Shown piece after piece: positions 10,615 through 19,433 of a stretch of 64,000 nt of DNA. A model generated the notes under the pieces. The model had not been told where the DNA came from, did not search any database, and worked only from the letters and a program-made list of their open reading frames with translations. Every line of letters starts with the position of its first letter. Position 1 is the stretch's first letter. The position numbers and the translations under genes were made by a program. The stretch is from Rasiella rasia (GTDB lineage Bacteria; Bacteroidota; Bacteroidia; Flavobacteriales; Flavobacteriaceae), in NCBI RefSeq assembly GCF_011044175.1, contig NZ_CP049057.1, positions 2,991,501 through 3,055,500 of the forward strand, in the 5' to 3' direction.

Positions 10615-11346
10615 TTGAAACTAATCAAACTTAGTGCCATTGACTCTACCAATTCTTACCTTAAAGAGCTGGTAAAGACTGCACCGTTTCAGGATGAAGT
10701 AGTGGTGGTTGCAACTAGACAGCTAAATGGACGTGGCCAACACGGTGCCGGCTGGCAAAGTCAGCCTTCTAAAAGCTTGACATTTAGCATGTTTAAGCAA
10801 TTCGAATCTGTTCTAATAGCACAACAAACCCTACTTAGTTTTTGTGTCTCGCTAGCCTTGTATGAGGTGCTTGTTGAGTATAAAATTCCTGACTTATCTA
10901 TAAAATGGCCTAACGACATAATGTCACGACAACACAAGTTGGCAGGTATTTTAGTTGAAAATTCGTTAAAAGGACCGCATTTGGCCTCTTCCGTCATAGG
11001 AATAGGCTTAAATGTAAATGAGACAGAATTCAATGCGTTACCTCAAGCAACTTCTATGAAACTTGCTACTGGAAAAACGTTTCAGATAGACAAGCTATTA
11101 CACGATATTGCAACTGCAGTATTTTATAAACTTAGCACTATTGCACGGCAGGATATTTCCGAAGTAAAAAAAGCGTACGAATCTGTGCTGTTTAGAAAAG
11201 ACCGTATTTCTGTCTTTGAAACCCCAAACGGAATTCAAAAAAACGGACGTATTCGTGGTGTCACGTTAGATGGGTTGCTAACAGTAGAGCACGACGATGA
11301 CCAATGGAGTCATTACGGCTTAAAAGAGGTGAAGCTATTGTACTGA
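10615..11346 (+). CDS. birA: Biotin--[acetyl-CoA-carboxylase] ligase
   Basis: 243 residues, a catalytic-only BirA without the N-terminal helix-turn-helix repressor domain. The start is TTG at 10615: the conserved beginning KLIKLSAIDSTNSYLKEL follows at once and no upstream ATG fits. The biotin-loop motif GRGQHGAGWQS is present, as are LSIKWPNDIM and the KLAGILVE strand. It attaches biotin to the carboxyl carrier protein of acetyl-CoA carboxylase. Divergent from rsfS with an 85-base gap. Confidence 0.95.
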   Translation: MKLIKLSAIDSTNSYLKELVKTAPFQDEVVVVATRQLNGRGQHGAGWQSQPSKSLTFSMFKQFESVLIAQQTLLSFCVSLALYEVLVEYKIPDLSIKWPNDIMSRQHKLAGILVENSLKGPHLASSVIGIGLNVNETEFNALPQATSMKLATGKTFQIDKLLHDIATAVFYKLSTIARQDISEVKKAYESVLFRKDRISVFETPNGIQKNGRIRGVTLDGLLTVEHDDDQWSHYGLKEVKLLY

Positions 11347-11351
11347 AATGG

Positions 11352-11744
11352 TTAGGCTTGTTCGAGATTTGTTGCCAAGGTTTCGATGAATTTAGTAATT
11401 GGGCCCTTAATCATCATTTGCATCATAGGGTTAAAATCTCCTTCAAATAACAAGACAGCCTCTGCGGTATTGTCTGTGAGTTCGGTAATATTTCCAGTAA
11501 GTGTAAAGGGTAATTTGTCGCTTATAGCGCCAAGCACAACTTGGTTTGGAGCATTTACTTCCTTTACCTCTAACGCAATTTCTGGCATACCTTTCAAGGC
11601 AAAAACAAATGCATTCTCCCTAATAATTTCAAATTTACTAGTGTTTTCTGGCATTAATTGCTCGAAGTTTTTTACATCACTTAGAAAAGCACATAAATCT
11701 TCAGTTCCTTTTTTTACGGTTACTTTTTTACTTTCAAGTTTCAT
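11352..11744 (-). CDS. SRPBCC family protein (polyketide cyclase / START-like fold)
   Basis: 130 residues. The pattern of a short N-terminal strand, a helix with FLSDVKNFEQLMP, central strands and a long C-terminal helix (MIKGPITKFIETLATNLEQ) fits the SRPBCC helix-grip fold, which binds hydrophobic ligands. No catalytic assignment is possible. It lies 18 bases after pyrE on the same strand, so it is likely cotranscribed with pyrE, and is convergent with birA. Confidence 0.7.
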   Translation of the reverse strand: MKLESKKVTVKKGTEDLCAFLSDVKNFEQLMPENTSKFEIIRENAFVFALKGMPEIALEVKEVNAPNQVVLGAISDKLPFTLTGNITELTDNTAEAVLLFEGDFNPMMQMMIKGPITKFIETLATNLEQA

Positions 11745-11762
11745 ATGTTTTCTTCGGAAATT

Positions 11763-12416
11763 TTAAGAGTTTACAACAGGGTTCCAAGTAGCAGGGTTTT
11801 CTCTCCATTGTGAAAGAACAGCGGTTTCGTCTGCGCTTATATAATTTGATTTCTCTGCCTGTATGAGAAGATTTTTATAGTCGCTAAGTGTATTTAGAGT
11901 AACCTCGTTTTTAGTGAAGTTTTCTACAGCGGTATCAAAACCATAAGAGAATATCGCTAACATGCCTTTTACATTAACCCCAGCCTCTTTAAGAGCGCCA
12001 ACGGCCATCAGGCTACTTTTTCCTGTGCTAATTAAATCTTCAATAACAACAACATTGCTGCCTTTTTCTACGTGTCCTTCAATTTGGTTTTGTCTTCCGT
12101 GTTTTTTTGCTTCCGGACGCACATAACAGAACGGTACATTGAGGTAATCTGCAACTAACATGCCAATACCAATAGCACCCGTAGCAACCCCTGCAATAGC
12201 GTCTGGCTTGCCATAGCATTCTTCTACTTGTTTTGCCATTTGTTCTCTTAGGTAGTTCCTAATTGTTGGATATGAAAGTGTTATGCGGTTGTCGCAATAA
12301 ATTGGCGACTTCCAGCCAGAAGCCCATGTAAAAGGGTTTTGTGGTTGCAATTTTATTGCATTAATTTGCAGCAATAATTCAGCAGTTTTTTGTGCTGTTT
12401 CTTTATGTAAAATCAT
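11763..12416 (-). CDS. pyrE: Orotate phosphoribosyltransferase
   Basis: 217 residues from ATG at 12416. A longer in-frame reading to 12545 exists, but the family start MILHKETAQKTAELLL fixes 12416, and the extension would run through the divergent NUDIX gene. Visible motifs: the FTWASGWKSPIYCDNR substrate segment, the PEAKKHGRQNQIEG flexible loop, and the PRPP motif VVVIEDLISTGKS. It makes OMP from orotate and PRPP in pyrimidine synthesis; pyrF for the next step is at 56517. The NUDIX start codon lies only 7 bases away on the opposite strand. Confidence 0.96.
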   Translation of the reverse strand: MILHKETAQKTAELLLQINAIKLQPQNPFTWASGWKSPIYCDNRITLSYPTIRNYLREQMAKQVEECYGKPDAIAGVATGAIGIGMLVADYLNVPFCYVRPEAKKHGRQNQIEGHVEKGSNVVVIEDLISTGKSSLMAVGALKEAGVNVKGMLAIFSYGFDTAVENFTKNEVTLNTLSDYKNLLIQAEKSNYISADETAVLSQWRENPATWNPVVNS

Positions 12417-12420
12417 ACTG

Positions 12421-12428
12421 CAAATGTA
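12421..12428 (-). promoter_or_regulatory. Possible -7 box of pyrE, overlapping the NUDIX start codon
   Basis: Minus-strand TACATTTG matches TAnnTTTG and ends 4 bases before the pyrE ATG. If used, transcription would begin at or next to the start codon. The -33 element is not clear. Confidence 0.35.
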
Positions 12429-13047
12429 TAAAGTTTTTGTCAAAGAGATTCCAATCATTTTATCTACTGAGAAAAATATTGGAAAACAGTATAAGTCCAT
12501 TCCAATTAAGCTCGCACGTTTTAAAAAAATCGTTAGAAAAATCAATGATGGCGAATTGTTGTATGTGAATCTGTACCATAAGAATCCGGAAAAACTTGAG
12601 AAGTTTTTATTTAAAAAATTGAAAGTTGTAGAAGCAGGAGGAGGTATGGTTTTTAATTCGAAGAAAGAGATTTTATTTATTAGAAGAAATTCTAAATGGG
12701 ATCTTCCAAAAGGGAAAAAAGAAAAAGGGGAGAGTCATGAAGAGGCAGCCATTAGAGAAACAATGGAGGAAACGGGGGTTCAGGATTTGCAGATTAAGAG
12801 ATTTTTAAAAAAGACCTACCACGTATTTAAACGAAATAATAAATTTAAACTTAAGGTTACGTATTGGTACGAGATGTACACAGATTATGATGGTGAACTA
12901 ATTCCTGAAACCAATGAGGGAATTAAAAAAGTGCGCTGGAAGAACTTTGAAAAAACTCAAAAGGCACTTTTAGACTCTTACGAAAACATTAAATTACTTT
13001 TTCCGAAGGAATATTTAACCACCCACCCTAATGATAGGGTATCTTAA
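12424..13047 (+). CDS. NUDIX hydrolase
   Basis: 207 residues. The Nudix box is complete: GX5EX7REUXEEXGU appears as GKKEKGESHEEAAIRETMEE followed by TGV. The N-terminal 70 residues precede the fold and include KLARFKKIVRKINDGELLY, a family-specific extension. Upstream of the box is FIRRNSKWDLPKGKK, typical of hydrolases acting on nucleoside-diphosphate-linked compounds. The substrate cannot be named. The start faces pyrE 7 bases away, and the last 33 bases overlap the convergent peptidase gene. Confidence 0.88.
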   Translation: MYKVFVKEIPIILSTEKNIGKQYKSIPIKLARFKKIVRKINDGELLYVNLYHKNPEKLEKFLFKKLKVVEAGGGMVFNSKKEILFIRRNSKWDLPKGKKEKGESHEEAAIRETMEETGVQDLQIKRFLKKTYHVFKRNNKFKLKVTYWYEMYTDYDGELIPETNEGIKKVRWKNFEKTQKALLDSYENIKLLFPKEYLTTHPNDRVS

Positions 13048-14769
13048 ATGGGCAGTTTCGTAGTTGGGAGACTTTTTATGAATCCAATCTAGTTGTGCAT
13101 ACCAATTGGCATTAAATTTTTCATCTTCACTTTTCTTGGCTTCAAGTTCTGCTTTAATTTTTGGGTTTTCAGCTAAAAACGCTGCGGCTTTATCTTCCCA
13201 AACGTAGGGAGAAAACCCTTCTTTTTGTTGTAGTATGGCATCGAAAAAATTCCAATTAAAAAATGAGTCGACAGCTGCTGGCTCTAAAGTTTCTAGGAGG
13301 TAGCGAACACCTTCTTGTTCTGTGTCAAAAATATAATCTCCTTTTTTAATAGCAACACTTTCAGTCTTTTTAGAAACAATAGTGTTGTAGTGCGGGTAGT
13401 GCCCCTCGTACGGACTGGTTCGTGTGTTATAGTCCTTTATGGTATACACTTCTGCGGTGATTAGGGTGTCTTTTTGTACACGTTCGTACTGTATTTTGTT
13501 TTGCTTTAAAAGATCGATAACATTCCAATAACCTTTTGGTACAATATATTGTTTAGGAATTGTTATACTAGCAGATGGTGCAAAATTATTGTAGTAGGTC
13601 GTAGCTCTTGTGTAAGGTTGATTTCGGTTAAATTTAAGACGTGATTTTCCAGTTATAGTACTAGGAATCATTTTAGCTTCATAACCCTTAAAGTTCAATG
13701 TTGTTGTTTTAGAAGTATCAACCTTCCATTGTAGCGGGTATGTGTTGCCTGGTTTGTATAAATCGGCATCAATTTTCCGAAGATTTCTTACCAGTAAAGC
13801 ATCTTTATCTACGATTTCAACAAATTGTTGCATTAATTTATAAGTGCCTTCTACTCGTTGCTTATAAGGTTTTAGCATATGCGTTTCTACCATCATGCCC
13901 ACCGTGCCAAATAGGGTAGTGTATCCGGTAGAATATCTAGGTGAGTCCATAAACTGAGTAAATCCTTTTTCTGGAGATTGGTTAAAAACATTCACATAAG
14001 GTGTAATATCCCAGTTGTTTTGTTGTAGGCTATCTTCAAGTTTAGGCATTAGGGAGGTGTGGAGGTAATCTCCTAATTTTCCTCCTAATTTATTGTGCTG
14101 GGTAAATAGGTGAGTTAATGTGTATTGGTAATCTGCCCCGTTGCTAACGTGGTTGTCTATAAAATAATCGGGTTTTACGATTCTAAAGAGGTTGGCAAAT
14201 GCCTTTGCATTTTTGGTATCCGATTTAATAAAGTCTCTGTTCAGGTCGTAATTTCGAGCATTTCCTCTAAATCCATACGCCACTGGACCATTCTGATTGG
14301 TTCTTGTGGTTGAATTTCGGTTTAGAGCTCCGCCAATGTTGTATACGGGTATAACAGCAATTATAGTGTTTTTGGGTGTCGCTATTTTTCCTTGTGCTAA
14401 ATCTCTAATCAGCATCATGGAGGCATCAATACCATCACTTTCACCTGGGTGAATACCATTATTTACAAGCAGAATACTTTTTTCGTTGTCACGAGAGAAT
14501 TCAGATTCGAAACTTCTGTCGGGGTTAAAGGTTACTAAGTGGAGGGGGTGGCCACTGTCTGTGTCTTGCATGGTGTAAAGTGCAACAGCATTGTAAACTT
14601 CAGACAAATTCTCATAAAATTTAATTACTTCGGCATACTCTGGGGTTTCTGTGCCTCCAGATGTTTCAAACAAGGTGGTAAAATCAATTTCATCAGGTTT
14701 ATTTTTTGTTGTGCAGCTGCAAAATAGTAAGATGCTGATTATAAGATAAAGTCTTGTGAGTGCTGCCAT
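13015..14769 (-). CDS. M14 family zinc carboxypeptidase, lipoprotein
   Basis: 584 residues. The N-terminus (hydrophobic stretch ending LLFCSC) looks like a lipoprotein signal with the lipidated Cys near residue 19. The M14 zinc site is visible: HPGESDGIDAS supplies the HxxE ligands, DNHVSNGADYQY supplies the later His, and MMVETHML contains a plausible catalytic Glu. It probably trims peptides at the cell envelope. The C-terminal 250 residues are a family-specific extension of unknown role. Its 3' end overlaps the convergent NUDIX gene by 33 bases. Confidence 0.88.
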   Translation of the reverse strand: MAALTRLYLIISILLFCSCTTKNKPDEIDFTTLFETSGGTETPEYAEVIKFYENLSEVYNAVALYTMQDTDSGHPLHLVTFNPDRSFESEFSRDNEKSILLVNNGIHPGESDGIDASMMLIRDLAQGKIATPKNTIIAVIPVYNIGGALNRNSTTRTNQNGPVAYGFRGNARNYDLNRDFIKSDTKNAKAFANLFRIVKPDYFIDNHVSNGADYQYTLTHLFTQHNKLGGKLGDYLHTSLMPKLEDSLQQNNWDITPYVNVFNQSPEKGFTQFMDSPRYSTGYTTLFGTVGMMVETHMLKPYKQRVEGTYKLMQQFVEIVDKDALLVRNLRKIDADLYKPGNTYPLQWKVDTSKTTTLNFKGYEAKMIPSTITGKSRLKFNRNQPYTRATTYYNNFAPSASITIPKQYIVPKGYWNVIDLLKQNKIQYERVQKDTLITAEVYTIKDYNTRTSPYEGHYPHYNTIVSKKTESVAIKKGDYIFDTEQEGVRYLLETLEPAAVDSFFNWNFFDAILQQKEGFSPYVWEDKAAAFLAENPKIKAELEAKKSEDEKFNANWYAQLDWIHKKSPNYETAHLRYPIIRVGG

Positions 14770-14806
14770 AATTCTCTTTTTTTTGCTAAATTTATAAAAA
14801 TTTCCA

Positions 14807-14835
14807 TTGTTAATTGAAATGGTTTTTTATATTTG
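14807..14835 (+). promoter_or_regulatory. Bacteroidota-type promoter of the T9SS cargo gene
   Basis: TTG at 14807-14809, an 18-base spacer and TATATTTG at 14828-14835, a full match to the TTG / TAnnTTTG pattern. The ATG is 34 bases further on. Confidence 0.7.
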
Positions 14836-14868
14836 TAATTCAATATTAAACTTAAATACATAATTATT

Positions 14869-15684
14869 ATGAAAAAAATTACTTTAATGTTAGCTCTTGC
14901 AATTGGAGCAACAACTTTTGCACAAACAGATTTAGCTTACACAGACGGTTCTATCGATAGTGGTGTGTTATGCGATAACGCTGCACCTGGTGCTATTGAC
15001 GGAAGTTACTCTTTCGTATTAGGAGATTTCGGTGTTGACGCTTCTATGGATTTCTTAATTTCTGAAGTTCGTTTTTATGCTTCTGCATTAAACAATGCTC
15101 CTGCAGCTGGTTTAGATGCTGTTGTAAATGTTTACACAACTGATGCACCTTACCCAACTGGAACATTAACTTTAGTTGAGTCTGCTATTCAAAATATGGC
15201 TCCTGGAACTGAAGGAACTATTTACATGGTAGCAATGAACGCTCAAGTACCTGGAGATTCTGAGGTTGTTGTTGAAGTTCAATTCCCAGATGATGGTGTA
15301 ACTATCGCTGCTATTGGAACTAACGAAACAGGAACTGGTATTTCATGGGTAAACGGATGTGGTATCGCTGGTCCAGTTGATTTAGCTGACTTCCTTCCAA
15401 ATGACTGGGAAATTCAAGCAACTGGAGATTCAGTATTAGGTGTTAACGATAATATTGCTGATGCAGTATCTATCTTCCCTAACCCTGCAACAGACGTTAT
15501 CAACGTACGTGTACCATCTAACGTAACTATCGAAGGTGTATCTGTATACGATATTTTAGGTAAAGATACTGGTGCTCGTTTAGAGAACGGAACTATCAAT
15601 ACTTCAAACTTCGCTAGAGGTGTTTACATGTTAAATGTAAGAACTTCTGCTGGTTCAATTACTGAGAAAATCATCAAGCAGTAA
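14869..15684 (+). CDS. Secreted protein with T9SS type A sorting domain
   Basis: 271 residues. A signal peptide (MKKITLMLALAIGATTFAQ) precedes a strongly acidic beta-rich domain of about 170 residues with no recognised family. The last 75 residues are a type A T9SS sorting tail: SIFPNPATDVINV, VYDILGKDTGARL, RGVYMLNVRTSAGSITEKII then Lys-Gln. Codon use is unusually uniform (GCT, GGA, ACT, TCT dominate), and the promoter is strong, suggesting high expression. It is followed by a clear terminator. Function unknown; exported to the surface or medium. Confidence 0.88.
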   Translation: MKKITLMLALAIGATTFAQTDLAYTDGSIDSGVLCDNAAPGAIDGSYSFVLGDFGVDASMDFLISEVRFYASALNNAPAAGLDAVVNVYTTDAPYPTGTLTLVESAIQNMAPGTEGTIYMVAMNAQVPGDSEVVVEVQFPDDGVTIAAIGTNETGTGISWVNGCGIAGPVDLADFLPNDWEIQATGDSVLGVNDNIADAVSIFPNPATDVINVRVPSNVTIEGVSVYDILGKDTGARLENGTINTSNFARGVYMLNVRTSAGSITEKIIKQ

Positions 15685-15713
15685 GCTCGATGTAATATCA
15701 AATACATTATAAG

Positions 15714-15744
15714 AAAGTCCTGCAATTTGCAGGACTTTTTTTTT
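15714..15744 (+). terminator. Intrinsic terminator
   Basis: Stem AAAGTCCTGCA (15714-15724) pairs with TGCAGGACTTT (15728-15738), followed by a T-run. Confidence 0.9.
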
Positions 15745-15781
15745 GCCTATATTTAATGAGTAAATCATTAACTAAAACAAT

Positions 15782-16978
15782 ATGAAAAACTATGTACTTG
15801 TACTCATGTGCGCTCTGGGAATGATTTCTCTTAATGCGCAAAACACTGGGGAGCTTGGTGTTCTCTTAGATCGCTTAGACAGCTATTCAGATTCACCACT
15901 GTCTATAGATATGGTGATTTCTTCTAAGTTTAACGCAGAAGAACAAACCATTTTATTTAATCACCTTACTACACAGGCCGAGAATGCAGCAACAACTGTT
16001 TCTTTTGGAGCCAACAGAAATCCAAGTGTATATTCTGTACTTAATGTGAGAGGGGATGATGTATTTGGAACTATGGCTGGTGATCCACCGTTCTCTATTG
16101 ATCCCATAGTAGACCCTTTTCCAATAACCTGTTTTGCAGACGATTTTGACGCTGCAGGAGTATTGTATGCAATGGAATTTCTAAACGATGTAAATGATGA
16201 TCCATTAAGTAGGAATATTGTGACTATAGACCCTACAGACGGTACAGTAGCTGTTATTGGTGATGCACTTGGAATTCTCAATGGCGAGACGCCAACAGGT
16301 ATGGCATTCGACTTTACATCGAATACCATGTATGTTTCTTCTGCTACACGTCTATTTACATTAGACACGGGTACAGGGGCGCTTACAGAAGTAGGTTCGT
16401 TTGGAGTTGCTGGAAGTATGATTTGGTTGGTAATAGACAACGACGGTAACGCTTGGGGTGCAAATATTACTGATGACTTATTTTATTCTATCGATCTATT
16501 ATCTGGAGGCGCAATAGATGTTGGTCCGTTAGGAATTGATATTGGCTTTGCACAAGAGGCAACCATAGATCCTGAAACAAATATTCTCTATATGGCTGCT
16601 TATACTGGTGGAGGTACAGGTGGTGTGCATACTGTAGATATGACCACAGGAGCTGCGACTCTAGTTGGTGATACTGGACCGTTAGATGCCGAATTTGGAA
16701 TGTTCTCAGTTGCTGGTGTTCCTGCAACTGCTGGAGTAGGTGAAAACCAGATTAGTCAAGTAGCTATATTTCCAAATCCTGCTTCGGAAATAGTAAACAT
16801 AAAAACTCCTGGATCTATCGAAGTACAAAATGCTGTGCTTTATGATGTTTTAGGCAAGGATACAGGAGCTCGATTGGTAAATGGTAGCATGAGTGTTTCA
16901 CATTTACCTAGAGGGGTTTATTTGCTTAACCTTAAAACATCTGCAGGTACGATTACAGAAAAGATAGTGAAGCAATAA
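15782..16978 (+). CDS. Secreted beta-propeller-like protein with T9SS type A sorting domain
   Basis: 398 residues with a signal peptide (MKNYVLVLMCALGMISLNAQ). Residues about 120-320 contain repeated strands of the form LDTGTGALTEVG, VDMTTGAATLVG and IDPTDGTVAVIG, which suggest propeller blades of the DUF4394/YncE kind. The last 75 residues are a T9SS tail (IFPNPASEIVNIK, VLYDVLGKDTGARL, RGVYLLNLKTSAG). The tail is very close to that of the gene at 14869 although the bodies differ. A terminator follows at 16998. Confidence 0.85.
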   Translation: MKNYVLVLMCALGMISLNAQNTGELGVLLDRLDSYSDSPLSIDMVISSKFNAEEQTILFNHLTTQAENAATTVSFGANRNPSVYSVLNVRGDDVFGTMAGDPPFSIDPIVDPFPITCFADDFDAAGVLYAMEFLNDVNDDPLSRNIVTIDPTDGTVAVIGDALGILNGETPTGMAFDFTSNTMYVSSATRLFTLDTGTGALTEVGSFGVAGSMIWLVIDNDGNAWGANITDDLFYSIDLLSGGAIDVGPLGIDIGFAQEATIDPETNILYMAAYTGGGTGGVHTVDMTTGAATLVGDTGPLDAEFGMFSVAGVPATAGVGENQISQVAIFPNPASEIVNIKTPGSIEVQNAVLYDVLGKDTGARLVNGSMSVSHLPRGVYLLNLKTSAGTITEKIVKQ

Positions 16979-16997
16979 TTTAGAACACAATTAAATA

Positions 16998-17030
16998 AAA
17001 AAAGCCTTACAGTTTCTGTAAGGCTTTTTT
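16998..17030. terminator. Bidirectional intrinsic terminator
   Basis: Stem AAAAGCCTTACAG / CTGTAAGGCTTTT with a TTT loop. A-run on one side and T-run on the other serve both this gene and the convergent rho. Confidence 0.9.
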
Positions 17031-17052
17031 AGTTCAATATAATTAAGGTTTC

Positions 17053-18741
17053 TTATCCATTCATAGAGATAAGAAACTCTTCATTATTTTTAGTTTGTCT
17101 AAATCTGTCATTTATAAACTCCATTGCTTCTACAGGGTTCATATCTGCCAAGTACTTTCGCATCACCCACATACGTTGAATGGTCTTTTCGTCAAGTAAC
17201 AAGTCGTCTCGACGTGTACTAGAAGAAGTAAGGTCGATCGCTGGGAAAATACGACGGTTCGATATTTTACGATCCAATTGTAATTCCATGTTACCTGTTC
17301 CTTTAAATTCTTCAAAAATTACTTCGTCCATCTTACTTCCAGTTTCAGTAAGCGCTGTAGCAATGATACTTAAAGATCCACCATTTTCAATATTACGAGC
17401 AGCACCAAAGAATCGTTTTGGTTTGTTTAGTGCATTAGCGTCTACACCTCCAGAAAGAATTTTTCCGCTGGCAGGTTGAACGGTGTTGTACGCACGAGCT
17501 AAACGTGTAATAGAGTCTAATAGAATAACTACATCATGACCGCACTCTACGAGTCGTTTGGCTTTCTCTATAACCAAATTAGCAATACGCACATGCTCAG
17601 AAGGCTCTTTGTCGAACGTAGAGGCTATAACTTCACCTTGCACATTACGTTGCATGTCTGTTACTTCTTCTGGACGCTCATCAATTAAAAGAATCATTTG
17701 GTATACTTCTGGATGATTTGCTGCAATTGCATTCGCAATATCTTTAAGCAACATTGTTTTACCAGTTTTAGGTTGCGAAACAATCATACCTCGTTGTCCT
17801 TTACCTATTGGCGCAAATAAATCGATAATACGTGTAGAAATGGTGTTTTGCTTATCTGCAAGATTAAATTTCTCTTGCGGGAAAAGTGGTGTAAGGTGTT
17901 CGAAAGAAACACGGTCACGCACCACGTTCGGATTAAGCCCATTAATTTTGTTTACCTTAATAAGAGGAAAATATTTTTCACCTTCTTTTGGAGGTCGTAC
18001 TTCTCCTAATACAGTATCTCCTGTTTTTAGACCAAACAGTCTAATTTGAGATTGTGAAACATAAATATCGTCTGGAGATGATAAGTAATTATAATCGCTT
18101 GAACGCAAGAAACCGTAGCCGTCTTGCATGATATCTAAAACTCCTTCGCTTTCTATAATCCCATCAAATTCGTAGTCGGGCTCCTTGTATCTATTGCGAG
18201 TGTCTTTATTACCGTTGTTTTTGTGCTGATTGCCGTTATTACGGTTGTTGCGATTGTCGTTTCGGTTATTCTTGTTGTTGTCTTTTTGATTGCGCTGCCT
18301 TTTGTCATTAGAGTCACGAGAGTCGCGCTTGTCATTTTTGTCATTAGACTGCTTAGTGTCGTTATTTTGCTTCTGGTTAGAAGATTTATGGGTATCGTCC
18401 TTCTTAGATTCTGAGCGATGTGTGTTCTTTCGCGAATCTGCGTTCTTAGTTTCTTCGGAAACTTTAGTGTCTTTAGACTGGTCCCTATTGTTGTTTCTAG
18501 GCGCACGAGGTTTTGGCGCACGCGCTTGTTTCTCTTCTTTAGGTTTAGAAGGAGCTGAAGTTGATGTTTTTTCTTCCTGTACCACTGCCTTTACCACATT
18601 AGGGTTAGCGGCTTGGTAATCTAATATTTGATATACTAAATCTAATTTTTTTAAGCTTCTGTACTTAGGTACGCTTAGTGTTTTTGCAAGTTCTTGAAGT
18701 TCAGGTAACTTCTTTGCCTTTAATTCTGAAATTTCTAACAT
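17053..18741 (-). CDS. rho: Transcription termination factor Rho with long low-complexity insertion
   Basis: 562 residues, against about 420 for E. coli Rho. Residues 1-45 are the Rho N-terminal helical domain ([20 protein letters not shown]). Residues about 60-190 are a low-complexity insertion rich in Asn, Lys, Asp, Arg and Ser. The cold-shock RNA-binding domain follows ([20 protein letters not shown]), then the ATPase with Walker A QPKTGKT and the [15 protein letters not shown] segment. Rho is the hexameric RNA helicase that ends transcription. Insertions at this place are known in Bacteroidota. It appears to be a single-gene transcript. Confidence 0.97.
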   Translation of the reverse strand: MLEISELKAKKLPELQELAKTLSVPKYRSLKKLDLVYQILDYQAANPNVVKAVVQEEKTSTSAPSKPKEEKQARAPKPRAPRNNNRDQSKDTKVSEETKNADSRKNTHRSESKKDDTHKSSNQKQNNDTKQSNDKNDKRDSRDSNDKRQRNQKDNNKNNRNDNRNNRNNGNQHKNNGNKDTRNRYKEPDYEFDGIIESEGVLDIMQDGYGFLRSSDYNYLSSPDDIYVSQSQIRLFGLKTGDTVLGEVRPPKEGEKYFPLIKVNKINGLNPNVVRDRVSFEHLTPLFPQEKFNLADKQNTISTRIIDLFAPIGKGQRGMIVSQPKTGKTMLLKDIANAIAANHPEVYQMILLIDERPEEVTDMQRNVQGEVIASTFDKEPSEHVRIANLVIEKAKRLVECGHDVVILLDSITRLARAYNTVQPASGKILSGGVDANALNKPKRFFGAARNIENGGSLSIIATALTETGSKMDEVIFEEFKGTGNMELQLDRKISNRRIFPAIDLTSSSTRRDDLLLDEKTIQRMWVMRKYLADMNPVEAMEFINDRFRQTKNNEEFLISMNG

Positions 18742-18914
18742 GTAGTATGTGAATAATGTTTAGTTGATTTTGAAAAATCGTTTCTTTTTTGAAGATGTTA
18801 TTCTTGAAAATAATTTGAAGACTAAGTAACCTTTTTTGAGATGGTTACGAATAGATGTTACAATAATACGACAATAATTTAAATTGAAGGCTTAAAAATT
18901 TCAAAAAGAAACCC

Positions 18915-18922
18915 TATTTTTG
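18915..18922 (+). promoter_or_regulatory. -7 box of the DUF4293 gene
   Basis: TATTTTTG, exact TAnnTTTG match, 21 bases before the ATG at 18944. Confidence 0.6.
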
Positions 18923-18943
18923 CTACCGCTTTATAGCCTAGTT

Positions 18944-19354
18944 ATGTTACAACGTATTCAAACCGTTTATATTTTTGTTTCTGCCTTAGTAATGGCAGGG
19001 CTTTATGTTTGGTTTCCGAACATAACAGATGAAGCAGGTACTGTAGTTATTGCAAGAGATGAATATTTGGTTTTCGGACTTGTATTTGTGTCTATTGCTT
19101 TGGCTGTGATTTCAATTTTGAGTTTTAAAAAGCGGCAGTTACAGTTTGTACTCAACCGTTTAAACATCATATCTAACTTTGTATTACTGGGAGTTTTCGT
19201 ATACAGGTCACTAAAGATATCCGGAGAAACGTTGGTTTCTGAGAAGGGTATTGGGGTGTTACTTCCTATCATCTCTATCGTTTTATTAGTGTTGGCCAAT
19301 AAGGCCATCAAAAAGGATGAAGATCTCGTAAAATCTGTTGACCGTTTACGCTAA
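18944..19354 (+). CDS. DUF4293 membrane protein
   Basis: 136 residues from ATG at 18944; an upstream in-frame reading from 18920 overlaps the -7 box and is rejected. Four hydrophobic segments are visible, beginning with MLQRIQTVYIFVSALVMAG, the typical DUF4293 opening. Function unknown; conserved in Flavobacteriia next to rho. Ends before a strong terminator. Confidence 0.85.
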   Translation: MLQRIQTVYIFVSALVMAGLYVWFPNITDEAGTVVIARDEYLVFGLVFVSIALAVISILSFKKRQLQFVLNRLNIISNFVLLGVFVYRSLKISGETLVSEKGIGVLLPIISIVLLVLANKAIKKDEDLVKSVDRLR

Positions 19355-19380
19355 ACTATTGCTTAGTATTATTAGTGCAG

Positions 19381-19416
19381 AACCCTTGAAGAATGCCATC
19401 TTCAAGGGTTTTTTTG
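19381..19416 (+). terminator. Intrinsic terminator
   Basis: Perfect 12-bp stem AACCCTTGAAGA / TCTTCAAGGGTT with a 6-base loop, then a T-run. Confidence 0.92.
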
Positions 19417-19433
19417 TTATAACCAATCTAAAA

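Noticed and set aside
12417-12545. Longer N-terminus for pyrE
   Set aside because: It would run antisense through the NUDIX gene and precede the conserved family start.
15961-16440. Minus-strand open frame of 159 codons
   Set aside because: Antisense to a T9SS cargo gene that has signal peptide, tail and terminator; no independent coding signs.
14800-16978. Insertion sequence or duplication unit around the tandem T9SS genes
   Set aside because: Only the C-terminal tails are similar; there are no transposase frames, inverted ends or target repeats.
18153-18521. Minus-strand open frame of 122 codons in another frame of rho
   Set aside because: It is a by-product of the low-complexity insertion; Thr/Ile-rich composition is what a shifted reading of the Asn/Lys/Arg repeats gives.
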